In this document: positions 1 to 7,777 of the stretch, piece by piece
Layout: each line of letters opens with the position of its first letter
Position numbering within the stretch: position 1 is the first letter of the stretch
Origin: Geodermatophilus sp. YIM 151500
GTDB taxonomy: Bacteria > Actinomycetota > Actinomycetes > Mycobacteriales > Geodermatophilaceae
DNA length: 64,000 nt
NCBI RefSeq assembly: GCF_025716945.1
Contig: NZ_JAOVZT010000008.1
Coordinates: 38,050-102,049, forward strand
Direction: 5' to 3'
The notes under the pieces: generated by a model
The model's input: only the letters and a program-made list of their open reading frames with translations
Told to the model about the DNA's origin: nothing
Databases searched by the model: none
Made by a program: the position numbers and the translations under genes

Positions 1-734
1 GAGGAGCCCGCGGCCGGGGCGGCCTGGGCGATGCCCCAGGCGTTGGCGTGGAACATCGGCACGACCGGCATCGCCACGTCGCGGATGCTCAGCGCGAAGG
101 CGTTCGGCGTCAGCACGCCCATCGTGTGCAGCACGGTCGAGCGGTGCGAGTAGACGACGCCCTTCGGGTGCCCGGTGGTGCCGCTCGTGTAGCACATCGA
201 GGCTGCCTGGTACTCGTCGCGGACGTCGAAGTCGACCGGCTGCCCGTCGGCGAGGAGGGTCTCGTAGTCGAGGACGCGCGGATCGTCGGGGATCTCGTTG
301 TCGCTGCCGTCGTCCATCACGACGACGTGCCGCACGGTCTTCATCGTGTCGACCAGCGGCCACAGCAGCGGCAGGACCGAGCGGTCGACGAAGACGACCT
401 CGTCCTCGGCGTGGTTGGCGATGTAGGTCAGCTGTTCCGGGAAGAGCCGGATGTTGAGGGTGTGCAGCACCCGACCGGTGCACGGCGCGGCGAAGTAGAG
501 CTCCAGGTGGCGCGCGGTGTTCCAGCCGAAGGTCGCGACCCGGCCGTCGGCGCCGATCCCCAGCGCGTCGAGGACCCCACCGAGCTTCCGCGTGCGCTTC
601 GCCCAGTCGGCGTACGTCGTCCGGACGACGCCCTTCGGCGTGGCCGTGACGATCGTCGCGTCGCCGTGGTGGGCCTCCGCGTGCCGGAAGATCGAGTCGA
701 TGGTGAGGGGGAAGTCCTGCATGAGCCCGCGCAT
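1..734 (-). CDS. AMP-binding acyl-CoA synthetase, N-terminal part (cut by window edge)
   Basis: Reading leftward from ATG at 734 the protein begins MRGLMQDFPLTIDSIF and stays open to base 1, giving about 244 residues of an ANL-family adenylating enzyme. The phosphate-binding motif is visible near residue 190 (CYTSGTTGHPKGVVYSH). A segment reading VPMFHANAWG follows and is typical of medium/long-chain fatty acyl-CoA synthetases, which activate acids to acyl-CoA through an acyl-AMP intermediate. An alternative start is ATG at 722. It is divergent from the hydrolase at 824, with about 90 bp between. The C-terminal half lies outside the window, so substrate class cannot be judged. Confidence 0.88.
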   Translation of the reverse strand, partial: MRGLMQDFPLTIDSIFRHAEAHHGDATIVTATPKGVVRTTYADWAKRTRKLGGVLDALGIGADGRVATFGWNTARHLELYFAAPCTGRVLHTLNIRLFPEQLTYIANHAEDEVVFVDRSVLPLLWPLVDTMKTVRHVVVMDDGSDNEIPDDPRVLDYETLLADGQPVDFDVRDEYQAASMCYTSGTTGHPKGVVYSHRSTVLHTMGVLTPNAFALSIRDVAMPVVPMFHANAWGIAQAAPAAGS

Positions 735-823
735 GGCCGCATCGTGCCAGTGACCCGGCTCACCTTCCACCCGCTCGCCGGGCCCCGCCCGGGGCCGGCC
801 GCCACCGAGGAGGACCGCGCGCC

Positions 824-1693
824 GTGACCAGCCGCTACCGCAGCGACGCGGGGCGCGCGGCCGTGCGGGCGTGGTGCGAGCGGCGGCTCGACGCGTGGAC
901 GACACCGCACGAGCGCTCGGAGATCGAGACCTCCGCCGGCCGCACGCACCTGGTGTCCGCGGGCGGCGGCGAGGCCACGGTGCTGTACCTGCCGGGCACG
1001 AACATGAACGCGGCGACCAGCCTGGCGCTGGCGGCCGCGCTGGCCGCCGACGTCCGCGTGGTCGTCGCCGACCTGCCCGGACAACCCGGGGCGAGCACCG
1101 GGGAGCTCCCGGGCGGCGACCGGCTGCGGGCCTGGGGCGGCTGGGCCGGGGAGGTGGTCGGGGCCGTCTCGGCCGGCGCGCCCGGGCGGCTGGTCCTGGT
1201 CGGCCACTCGCTGGGCGGGGCGGTGGCGCTCGCCGCGCCGACCGTGGGCATCGCCGGGCTCGTGCTGGTCGATCCGGCCGGGCTGGTGCGGCTGCGGGTT
1301 CCGGCGACCGTTCTCCGCGCGACCGTGCCCTGGCTGCTGCGGCCGACGCCCGAGCGGTCCGGTGCCCTCCTGGCCCGGATGGTCGCCCCCGGGCGACCCG
1401 TCGACCCGGCGCTCGCCGGGTGGATGACCGTCGTCGCCCGGCACACGCGGCCCACGACTGCGCCGGGACCGCTCCCCCGGGCGGTGACCGGCCGGTGGTC
1501 GGGCGTCCCGCGCGCGGTGCTCACGGGGGAGTTCGACCGTTTCCTGCCACCGGATCTGCTCCGGCCCGCCGTCCGGCAGCGCCTGGGCACCGACCTGGTC
1601 GAGCTCGCCGGTGCCGGGCACCTGTCGGTCGACGAGGACCCCGCCGGGGTCGCCGCGGCGGTCGCCGCCGTCGTCCGGGCGTCGGCGTCCTGA
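824..1693 (+). CDS. alpha/beta-fold hydrolase
   Basis: A 289-residue alpha/beta hydrolase. The nucleophile elbow GHSLGG lies near residue 128. The acid is probably the Asp in GEFDRF near residue 239, and the catalytic His is in GAGHLSVDED near residue 266. The oxyanion region is YLPGTNMN near residue 55. It starts with GTG just after a purine-rich stretch. No signal peptide is seen, so it is probably cytoplasmic. The substrate cannot be deduced; family members are esterases, lactonases or peroxidases. It converges on the P450 gene with only 13 bp between the stop codons and no clear terminator. Confidence 0.85.
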   Translation: MTSRYRSDAGRAAVRAWCERRLDAWTTPHERSEIETSAGRTHLVSAGGGEATVLYLPGTNMNAATSLALAAALAADVRVVVADLPGQPGASTGELPGGDRLRAWGGWAGEVVGAVSAGAPGRLVLVGHSLGGAVALAAPTVGIAGLVLVDPAGLVRLRVPATVLRATVPWLLRPTPERSGALLARMVAPGRPVDPALAGWMTVVARHTRPTTAPGPLPRAVTGRWSGVPRAVLTGEFDRFLPPDLLRPAVRQRLGTDLVELAGAGHLSVDEDPAGVAAAVAAVVRASAS

Positions 1694-1706
1694 CCTCCGG
1701 CGCGGG

Positions 1707-2912
1707 TCAGGGCGCGAGGACGACGGGCAGCGAGGCCAGGCCGCGGATGACGAACTCCGGACGGCGCACCGGCTCCCCGCCGAGCTCGAGCGCCGACGTC
1801 CGGTCGAGCAGCGCGCCGAAGGCGGCCTGCAGCTCCACGCGGGCCAGCGGCGCCCCGATGCAGAAGTGCACCCCGGCGCCGAAGGAGACGTGCGGGTTGT
1901 CCGCCCGGCCGACGTCGAGCGACGCCGGGTCGGTGAAGACGGCGGGGTCGTGGTTGGCGGCGCCGAGCAGCGCGGCGATCTTCTGCCCCCGCTCGACGGT
2001 GATCCCGCCGATCGCGACGACCTCGGTGGCGGTGCGCTCGAACAGCTGCAACGGGGAGTCGATCCGCATCAGCTCCTCGACCGCCGCCGGCAGCAGCGCC
2101 CGGTCGGCGCGCAGCCGGGCCAGCTGGTCGGGGTGCCGCAGCAGCGCCAGCGTGCCGTTGGCGGTGACGTTCACGGTGGCCTCGTGGCCGGCGTTGAGCA
2201 GCAGGATGCAGGTGGTGACCAGCTCGTCCTCGGTCAGCCGGTCGCCCTCGGCGTCGCGGACCGCCACCAGGGAGCTCACCAGGTCGTCCCCGGGGTGCCG
2301 GCGCCGGTCGGCGGCCAGCGCGCGCAGGTAGCCGACGAATTCGTCGGCCGCGCGCTCGGCGGCCGTCTCCCGCTCGGAGGTGCGCTGGTACTCGTACATC
2401 TTCACGATCGCGTTCGACCACGGGCGCAGCAGCGGCCGGTCGGCCTCCGGCACGCCCAGCAGCTCGGCGATCACCGCGACGGGCAGCTGCTCGGCCAGGC
2501 CGGGCAGCAGGTCGACCGGCTCGGTGCCGGCGGACCGCTCGACCAGTTCGTCGACCAGCCGGCCGGCCAGCCCGGCGACCCACGGCCGCAGCCGCTCCAC
2601 GTGCCCGCGGGCGAAGGCGGCGCTGACCAGTCGTCGCAGCCGCGTGTGCGAGGGCGGCTCCATCTCCAGCAGCGCATTCCGGTGGATCAGGTTGAACGCG
2701 GCGAACCGGTCGGCGGGGGAGCGGTCGACCCAGATGCGCCCCAACCGACGGTCGCGCAGCACCGCGTTCGCCTCCGCGTGCGTGAAGGCCAGCCACAGTC
2801 GCAGGCCCTCGTGCCACTGCACCGGCGCGGCCGCCCGCGCCCGCGCGAAGGCCGGGTACGGATCGGCGACCACCGTCGGGTCGGCGAGGTCGAGCGGGAC
2901 GGGACCGGTCAC
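1707..2912 (-). CDS. cytochrome P450
   Basis: A 401-residue soluble bacterial P450 of normal length. The heme-ligand loop FGAGVHFCIGAPLA holds the Cys thiolate near residue 350. The K-helix ExxR motif is in AVEELMRID, and the I-helix oxygen-activation motif reads NAGHEATVN. It uses a GTG start. No ferredoxin or ferredoxin reductase gene lies next to it, so electrons must come from partners encoded elsewhere. It is divergent from the sugar-binding protein gene across 157 bp. Overall layout resembles actinobacterial CYP107/CYP105-type monooxygenases, but the substrate is unknown. Confidence 0.95.
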   Translation of the reverse strand: MTGPVPLDLADPTVVADPYPAFARARAAAPVQWHEGLRLWLAFTHAEANAVLRDRRLGRIWVDRSPADRFAAFNLIHRNALLEMEPPSHTRLRRLVSAAFARGHVERLRPWVAGLAGRLVDELVERSAGTEPVDLLPGLAEQLPVAVIAELLGVPEADRPLLRPWSNAIVKMYEYQRTSERETAAERAADEFVGYLRALAADRRRHPGDDLVSSLVAVRDAEGDRLTEDELVTTCILLLNAGHEATVNVTANGTLALLRHPDQLARLRADRALLPAAVEELMRIDSPLQLFERTATEVVAIGGITVERGQKIAALLGAANHDPAVFTDPASLDVGRADNPHVSFGAGVHFCIGAPLARVELQAAFGALLDRTSALELGGEPVRRPEFVIRGLASLPVVLAP

Positions 2913-2972
2913 CCGGCAGAGGGTAGGAGGACGCCCGGCGATCTCGGGCTCGTGTGCCGCGGGTCACGGATC

Positions 2973-2986
2973 GGCAACAGGTTGCC
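2973..2986. promoter_or_regulatory. possible operator palindrome between the P450 and sugar ABC genes
   Basis: The sequence GGCAACAGGTTGCC is an inverted repeat with 6-bp arms and a 2-bp centre. It sits in the 157-bp divergent region, about 85 bp before the sugar-binding protein start. Position and symmetry fit a LacI/ROK-type repressor site, but no such regulator is adjacent, so this is inference. Confidence 0.35.
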
Positions 2987-3069
2987 CGCGATCTTGCCGG
3001 GCGTGACCGCGGGCACAGACACTACGCGACGGTCTTCCGGCAACTTCGACGAAACGGCAGGGCTACATC

Positions 3070-4161
3070 GTGCGACGGCGGCTCCTCACCACGGCGGTTT
3101 CCGCCTCTGTGCTCTTCACCATGGCCGCCTGCGGTGGCGGTGGCGGTGGCGACACCGGAGGCGGCGGGGGTGGTGGCGGCGGCGAGGCCGCCGGCAAGGT
3201 CGGCGTGATCCTGCCCGACACCGAGTCGTCCGTGCGGTGGGAGTCCGCCGACCGCCCGCTGCTCGAGGCGGCCTTCGAGGAGGCCGGCGTCGAGTACGAC
3301 ATCCAGAACGCCGAGGGTGACGCGCAGCGGATGGCGACCATCGCCGAGCAGATGATCACCGGTGGGGTGACCGTCCTGGCGATCGTCAACCTCGACTCCG
3401 CCTCCGGCGCCCAGATCCAGCAGCAGGCCGCCCAGCAGGGCGTGCAGACGATCGACTACGACCGGCTGACCCTGGGCGGCCAGGCGGAGTACTACGTGTC
3501 CTTCGACAACACCCAGGTCGGGCGGTTGCAGGGCGAGGGGCTGGCCCAGTGCCTCGGCGAGCAGCCGGCCAACATCGCCTTCCTCAACGGCTCGCCGGAC
3601 GACAACAACGCCACGCTGTTCTCCGAGGGCGCCCACGAGGTGCTCGACGCGATGACCCAGTACACGCAGGTCGCCGAGCAGGCGGTCCCCGGCTGGGACA
3701 ACCAGCAGGCGGCCACCATCTTCGAGCAGATGTACACCCAGAACGACGGCAACATCCAGGGCGTCCTCGCGGCGAACGACGGGCTGGCCAACGCCGTCAT
3801 CTCCGTCCTGGCGCGCAACAACGTCGCCGGCCAGGTGCCGGTGACCGGGCAGGACGCCACGGTCGAGGGCCTGCAGAACATCCTCGCCGGCAGCCAGTGC
3901 ATGACCGTGTACAAGCCGATCGCCGAGGAGGCCAACGCTCTCGCCGAGCTGGCCATCGCGCTGATCAACGGCGAGGAGGGCGAGACCAACGGGGAGGCCG
4001 AGGACCCGGAGGGCGGTCGCTCCGTCCCGGCTGTCCTGCTCGACCCGGTGTCGGTCACCCGTGACAACGTCAAGGAGGTCGTCGACGACGGGTTCGTCAC
4101 CGCCGCCGACCTCTGCACCGGCGAGTTCGCCGCGGCCTGCACCGAGCTCGGCATCCAGTGA
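3070..4161 (+). CDS. sugar ABC transporter substrate-binding lipoprotein, XylF-like
   Basis: A 363-residue periplasmic-binding protein of the ribose/xylose (Peripla_BP_4) family. Its N-terminus is a lipoprotein signal: basic MRRR, a hydrophobic stretch, then TMAAC with lipid-modified Cys21. A Gly-rich spacer follows at about residues 22-38. The segments IDYDRLTLGG and YYVSFDN match the D-xylose-binding protein XylF. It captures a pentose or hexose outside the membrane for the ATPase and permease encoded next. It uses a GTG start. A strong hairpin follows the stop, which may set high expression of the binding protein relative to downstream genes. The exact sugar is inferred only from similarity. 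Confidence 0.92.
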   Translation: MRRRLLTTAVSASVLFTMAACGGGGGGDTGGGGGGGGGEAAGKVGVILPDTESSVRWESADRPLLEAAFEEAGVEYDIQNAEGDAQRMATIAEQMITGGVTVLAIVNLDSASGAQIQQQAAQQGVQTIDYDRLTLGGQAEYYVSFDNTQVGRLQGEGLAQCLGEQPANIAFLNGSPDDNNATLFSEGAHEVLDAMTQYTQVAEQAVPGWDNQQAATIFEQMYTQNDGNIQGVLAANDGLANAVISVLARNNVAGQVPVTGQDATVEGLQNILAGSQCMTVYKPIAEEANALAELAIALINGEEGETNGEAEDPEGGRSVPAVLLDPVSVTRDNVKEVVDDGFVTAADLCTGEFAAACTELGIQ

Positions 4162-4167
4162 CCCGGT

Positions 4168-4199
4168 CCGCCGGGGCGCCCTGCGGGGCGCCCCGGCGG
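4168..4199 (+). terminator. strong hairpin after the binding-protein gene
   Basis: A perfect 14-bp inverted repeat (arms 4168-4181 and 4186-4199, 4-nt loop) begins 6 bp after the stop codon. A second hairpin, GGCCCCGTC/GACGGGGCC at 4302-4320, lies in the same 220-bp gap. No U-tract follows either. In an operon where the solute-binding protein is needed in excess, such a structure probably acts as a partial terminator or 3' mRNA stabiliser. Confidence 0.65.
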
Positions 4200-4381
4200 T
4201 GCCGCTCGTCCGCCGGGCACCGCGCGAGACCTCGCCACGGGAGCCCGGGCGGCGCATCATCCAACGGCACCGTCCAACGGCGCCGTCCGACGGTTGTCGT
4301 CGGCCCCGTCCGACGGGGCCGGCGTCCCACGGCCCCGTCACCGCTCCGGCCCACCCGAGTCGGCCCCCAGGAAGGAGGGAC

Positions 4382-5197
4382 ATGTCCGCTCCGACCGCAT
4401 CCGCCGACGACGGCACGTCCACCACGACGCCCACCCTCGAGCTGCGCGACGTCAACAAGAGCTTCGGGGCCGTCCAGGTCCTGCACGGCGTCAGCATGAA
4501 GGTCTACCCGGGCCAGGTCACCGCTCTCGTCGGTGACAACGGTGCCGGGAAGAGCACGCTGATCAAGTCCATCGCCGGCATCCACGCGATCGACGCCGGT
4601 GAGTTCCTCTTCGAGGGGCGGCCGGTCACCGTCGCCGGTCCCCGGGAGGCGGCCGCGCTCGGCATCGAGGTCGTCTACCAGGACCTCGCCCTGTGCGACA
4701 ACCTCGACGTCGTCCAGAACATGTTCCTCGGCCGCGAGCGCAGGAACGGCATCCTGCTCGACGAGGCGTCGATGGAGCAGGCGGCCCGGGACACGCTGAC
4801 CAAGCTCTCCGTGCGCACGCTCAAGTCCGTGCGCCAGCTGGTGTCGAGCCTCTCCGGTGGCCAGCGGCAGACCGTGGCCATCGCCAAGGCGGTGCTCTGG
4901 GAGTCCAAGCTCGTCATCCTCGACGAGCCGACCGCCGCGCTCGGCGTGGCGCAGACCCGACAGGTCCTCGACCTCGTCCGCCGGCTGGCCGACACCGGTC
5001 ACGCGGTCGTCTTCATCTCCCACAACATGGTCGACGTCTTCGAGGTGGCCGACCGCGTCGCGGCCCTCTACCTCGGCCGCATGGCCGCCGACGTCCCGAT
5101 CTCGCAGGTCGACCGGAGCCAGGTGATCGAGCTGATCACCGCCGGACGGTCCGGCGAGCTGGGCCTGCAGTCCGCCGTCGCCGAAGTGGGGGCCTGA
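4382..5197 (+). CDS. sugar ABC transporter ATP-binding protein, single ABC module
   Basis: A 271-residue ATPase that powers the importer. Walker A GDNGAGKST is near residue 54, signature LSGGQRQ near 158, and Walker B LVILDEP near 179. A His switch follows (FISHNM). The ATG at 4382 is supported by AAGGAGGG a few bases upstream; the frame stays open further 5' but that part has no family similarity. E. coli XylG and RbsA carry two ABC modules (about 500 residues). This one is single, as in FrcA-type fructose transporters, so it should work as a homodimer. It is followed after 1 bp by the permease gene. Confidence 0.92.
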   Translation: MSAPTASADDGTSTTTPTLELRDVNKSFGAVQVLHGVSMKVYPGQVTALVGDNGAGKSTLIKSIAGIHAIDAGEFLFEGRPVTVAGPREAAALGIEVVYQDLALCDNLDVVQNMFLGRERRNGILLDEASMEQAARDTLTKLSVRTLKSVRQLVSSLSGGQRQTVAIAKAVLWESKLVILDEPTAALGVAQTRQVLDLVRRLADTGHAVVFISHNMVDVFEVADRVAALYLGRMAADVPISQVDRSQVIELITAGRSGELGLQSAVAEVGA

Positions 5198-5198
5198 G

Positions 5199-6491
5199 AT
5201 GTCGAGCAACACGGTCTCGACCACCACCAGCGACAAGGAACCGGGCGGGGCCCCGGCCGGCTTCGAGGGCGATCGCCGCGACGACACCTCCCTGGGCGGG
5301 ATCGTCCGCGGGTACGTCGACCGGATCCGGGGCGGCGACCTGGGCGCGCTGCCGGCGGTGCTGGGCATCGTCGTCCTGGGCATCCTGTTCGCGGCGCTGC
5401 GGCCGGAGACCTTCCTGACGCCGCTGAACATCACCAACCTGCTGGTCCAGGCCGTGCCGATCACCATCCTGGCGATGGGCCTGGTCTTCGTCCTGCTGCT
5501 GGGCGAGATCGACCTCTCCGCCGGTGTGGTCAGCGGGGTGGCCGCCGCCGTCATGGCCCAGCTGCTCGCCGAGGCCGGGGCACCGTGGTACGTCGCCGTC
5601 CTCGCCGCGATCGTCACCGGTGCGGTGATCGGCCTGTTCACCGGGAGCCTGGTCGGCGTCATCGGGATCCCGTCGTTCGTGGTGACCCTGGCGCTGTTCC
5701 TGGGCTGGCAGGGCGTGACGCTGCGCCTGATCGGCCAGGGCGGCACGGTGCCGGTGCGGGACCCCGTGATCATCGGGGTCAGCAACCAGAACCTGCCGGT
5801 GGTCCTCGGTTGGGTGCTCGCCCTGGCCGTGGTCCTGGTCTACGCGGCGCTGCAGCTCAACCGCCTGCGCCGGCAGCGGTCGCGCGGCCTGGCGTCCGAG
5901 CCGACCGTCATCGTGGTCGGGCGGATCGTGATCATCGCCGCGGTGACCCTCGGGATCACCGCTCTGCTGAGCATCGACCGGGCGCTCTCGGCGGCGGTCG
6001 ACCTCGCCGGCATCCCGTACGCGGTGCCTCTGGTGGTGGTGCTCCTCCTGGTGCTCACCTTCGTGCTCGGCCGCACCAGCTTCGGTCGGCACGTGTACGC
6101 CGTGGGCGGCAATGCCGAGGCCGCCCGCCGGGCCGGCATCAACGTCACCCGGATCCGGGTGTCGGTCTTCGTGATCGCCTCGACGCTGGCGGCCATCAGC
6201 GGCATCGCCGCCGCCTCCCGCCTGGGGTCGGTGACGCCCGGCTCCGGCGCGGGGAACACCCTGCTGTACGCGGTCGGTGCCGCCGTGATCGGCGGCACCA
6301 GCCTCTTCGGCGGCCGGGGCAGGGTGCGTGACGCCCTGCTGGGTGGCCTCGTCGTGGCGATCATCGCCAACGGGCTGGGCCTGCTGGGTGTCCAGGCGTA
6401 CCTGAACTTCATCATCACCGGCGGCGTGCTGCTGCTGGCCGCCAGCGTCGACGCGCTGGCCCGGCGCCGGGCGGCGGCCACCGGCCACTGA
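5199..6491 (+). CDS. sugar ABC transporter permease, XylH/RbsC family
   Basis: A 430-residue integral membrane permease (BPD_transp_2 family). A polar N-terminus of about 40 residues is followed by about ten hydrophobic segments. Family hallmarks include the GLVFVLLLGEIDLSAG motif near residue 95, which is the ATPase-contacting and translocation region of RbsC/XylH proteins. The segment GRTSFGRHVYAVGGN near residue 290 and the C-terminal GGTSLFGGRG are also typical. The length exceeds RbsC (about 320) and is nearer XylH. With the two preceding genes it forms a complete importer. ATG lies one base after the ATPase stop, so translation is probably coupled. Confidence 0.93.
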   Translation: MSSNTVSTTTSDKEPGGAPAGFEGDRRDDTSLGGIVRGYVDRIRGGDLGALPAVLGIVVLGILFAALRPETFLTPLNITNLLVQAVPITILAMGLVFVLLLGEIDLSAGVVSGVAAAVMAQLLAEAGAPWYVAVLAAIVTGAVIGLFTGSLVGVIGIPSFVVTLALFLGWQGVTLRLIGQGGTVPVRDPVIIGVSNQNLPVVLGWVLALAVVLVYAALQLNRLRRQRSRGLASEPTVIVVGRIVIIAAVTLGITALLSIDRALSAAVDLAGIPYAVPLVVVLLLVLTFVLGRTSFGRHVYAVGGNAEAARRAGINVTRIRVSVFVIASTLAAISGIAAASRLGSVTPGSGAGNTLLYAVGAAVIGGTSLFGGRGRVRDALLGGLVVAIIANGLGLLGVQAYLNFIITGGVLLLAASVDALARRRAAATGH

Positions 6492-6505
6492 CCCTCGGCC
6501 CGGCC

Positions 6506-6538
6506 GGCTCCGGGTCCGCTCCCCGCGGGCCCGGAGCC
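6506..6538 (+). terminator. hairpin after the sugar transporter operon
   Basis: Inverted repeat GGCTCCGGG/CCCGGAGCC (arms 6506-6514 and 6530-6538) starts 15 bp after the permease stop. It is a plausible intrinsic terminator for the operon, though no T-run follows. Confidence 0.55.
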
Positions 6539-6553
6539 GACCCGGCAGCCGAG

Positions 6554-6633
6554 CTGCGGGCGGCCCGGCGACCGACCCGCGGGCCGGGGCCGGCCTGCGG
6601 GCCCGGCGACCGAGCCCCGGGCCGGGGCCGACC
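6554..6633. repeat. imperfect GC-rich tandem duplication
   Basis: Two copies of an approximately 40-bp unit beginning CTGCGGGC and containing GGCGACCGA and GGGCCGGGGCCG lie at about 6554-6594 and 6595-6633, upstream of the DUF5926 gene. It looks like local slippage. No coding potential is evident. Confidence 0.5.
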
Positions 6634-6673
6634 CGGCGGTGCCCGTTCCCGGCCGGCACCTACGCTCGTCGGC

Positions 6674-7630
6674 ATGGCCCGTTCCGCGACGACCCGCCGC
6701 CCGAACGCCCCGGCTGCCCCCGCCGGGAAGACCGCCGCCGCGGGAGCGGTCCACCCCAAGGCGCCGTGCCCGTGCGGCTCGGGCCGGCGGTACAAGCACT
6801 GCCACGGCTCCGGCTACGCGCCCCCGGTCACGCGGCCGTTCGAGGGGCTGCCGGGCGAGGCCGACTGGGTGGCCCTGCGCGAGCTGGTGCCGGCCGCCAC
6901 GGCACCGTTGAAGACCGCCGACGGTCGCACGGCCACCCTGGCCAGCGTGCTGCCCGGCGGCGCGCCCGCCCTCGTCCGGGCCAACCGCGAGATCCTGCTC
7001 GGCGCCCAGCTGCAGACCTCCTCCGACGACGTCAGCCGCGACCTCGGGACCGCCCTGGCCGCCGCACTCGAGGCGCCCGCCGGTGCTCCGGTCGAGCCGG
7101 GCCCGATCGGCGGCGCCGGCTCGGCCGGCCCACGGCTGCAGGAGCTGCTCGACCTCGACGCCCCGCTCGAGGTGACGGTGCACGACGACTTCAGCTTCTG
7201 GCTGGAGGGCACCGGCGCCGGCCCGGAGGCGCAGGCGATGCTGGAGCGGGCCAACGAGGCGGTCCTGCCGACCGTCCGGCTCGCCGGGCTGGGTGCGGCC
7301 TACTGGGTGCGCCCGGGCAGTGAGCGCGCCCACCTGCGCTGGGTGCGCCCGGAGCCGGAGGAGCAGCTGCTCGACGCGCTGGCCCGGCTGCGGGCGTCGG
7401 GGGAGATCCTGCTCGGCGAGGGCACGCGCTACGCCGGTGCCTTCCGGGCCCACGGTCTCGTCGTCCCGGTGTGGGACCTGCCCGCTGACACCCCCGCCGG
7501 GGAGTGGACCGGCCCGGCGACGGAGTTCCAGACCCGGCTCGAGCAGGCGCTGGCGTCGTCCGAACCGTTGGACGCCGACCAGCGTCGCGCTCGCGCCGGC
7601 TTGCTCTCCCGCCAGATCACGCTGCGCTGA
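6674..7630 (+). CDS. DUF5926 family protein with SEC-C zinc motif
   Basis: A 318-residue protein. An Ala-rich basic N-terminus is followed by a SEC-C zinc-binding motif, CPCGSGRRYKHCHG, at about residues 34-47. The remainder matches the actinobacterial DUF5926 family, with segments such as LREILLGAQLQTSSDDVSRDLG and VPVWDLP near the C-terminus. SEC-C motifs bind zinc and are known from the SecA C-terminus and many stand-alone proteins. The function of DUF5926 is not established. It stands alone and is followed by a strong palindrome shared with the convergent arginine deiminase gene. Confidence 0.85.
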   Translation: MARSATTRRPNAPAAPAGKTAAAGAVHPKAPCPCGSGRRYKHCHGSGYAPPVTRPFEGLPGEADWVALRELVPAATAPLKTADGRTATLASVLPGGAPALVRANREILLGAQLQTSSDDVSRDLGTALAAALEAPAGAPVEPGPIGGAGSAGPRLQELLDLDAPLEVTVHDDFSFWLEGTGAGPEAQAMLERANEAVLPTVRLAGLGAAYWVRPGSERAHLRWVRPEPEEQLLDALARLRASGEILLGEGTRYAGAFRAHGLVVPVWDLPADTPAGEWTGPATEFQTRLEQALASSEPLDADQRRARAGLLSRQITLR

Positions 7631-7653
7631 CCGGCCCCCGGCGGGTCCGGCCC

Positions 7654-7716
7654 GACGAGGGCATCGGACTCGACGAGGGCATAGAACTCGACGAGGCATA
7701 GAACTCGACGAGGCAT
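7654..7716. repeat. short tandem repeat of 17-18 bp units
   Basis: Three full units (18, 18 and 17 bp) and a partial fourth follow the pattern GACGAGGGCATAGAACTC. They lie between the DUF5926 stop codon and the palindrome at 7712. The last unit runs into the left arm of that palindrome, so repeat and hairpin share the GGCAT bases. Confidence 0.8.
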
Positions 7717-7770
7717 TGGAAGCTTTGCCGGCAGGACGGGCGCTGAGATGCAGGCAAAGCTTCCAATGCC
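7712..7770. terminator. bidirectional terminator-like palindrome, AAGCTT family
   Basis: A perfect 18-bp inverted repeat, GGCATTGGAAGCTTTGCC at 7712-7729 and its complement at 7753-7770, with a 23-nt loop. It lies between the convergent DUF5926 and arginine deiminase genes and can serve both. Nearly the same stem occurs at 52286-52348. Confidence 0.75.
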
Positions 7771-7777
7771 CTGGTCG

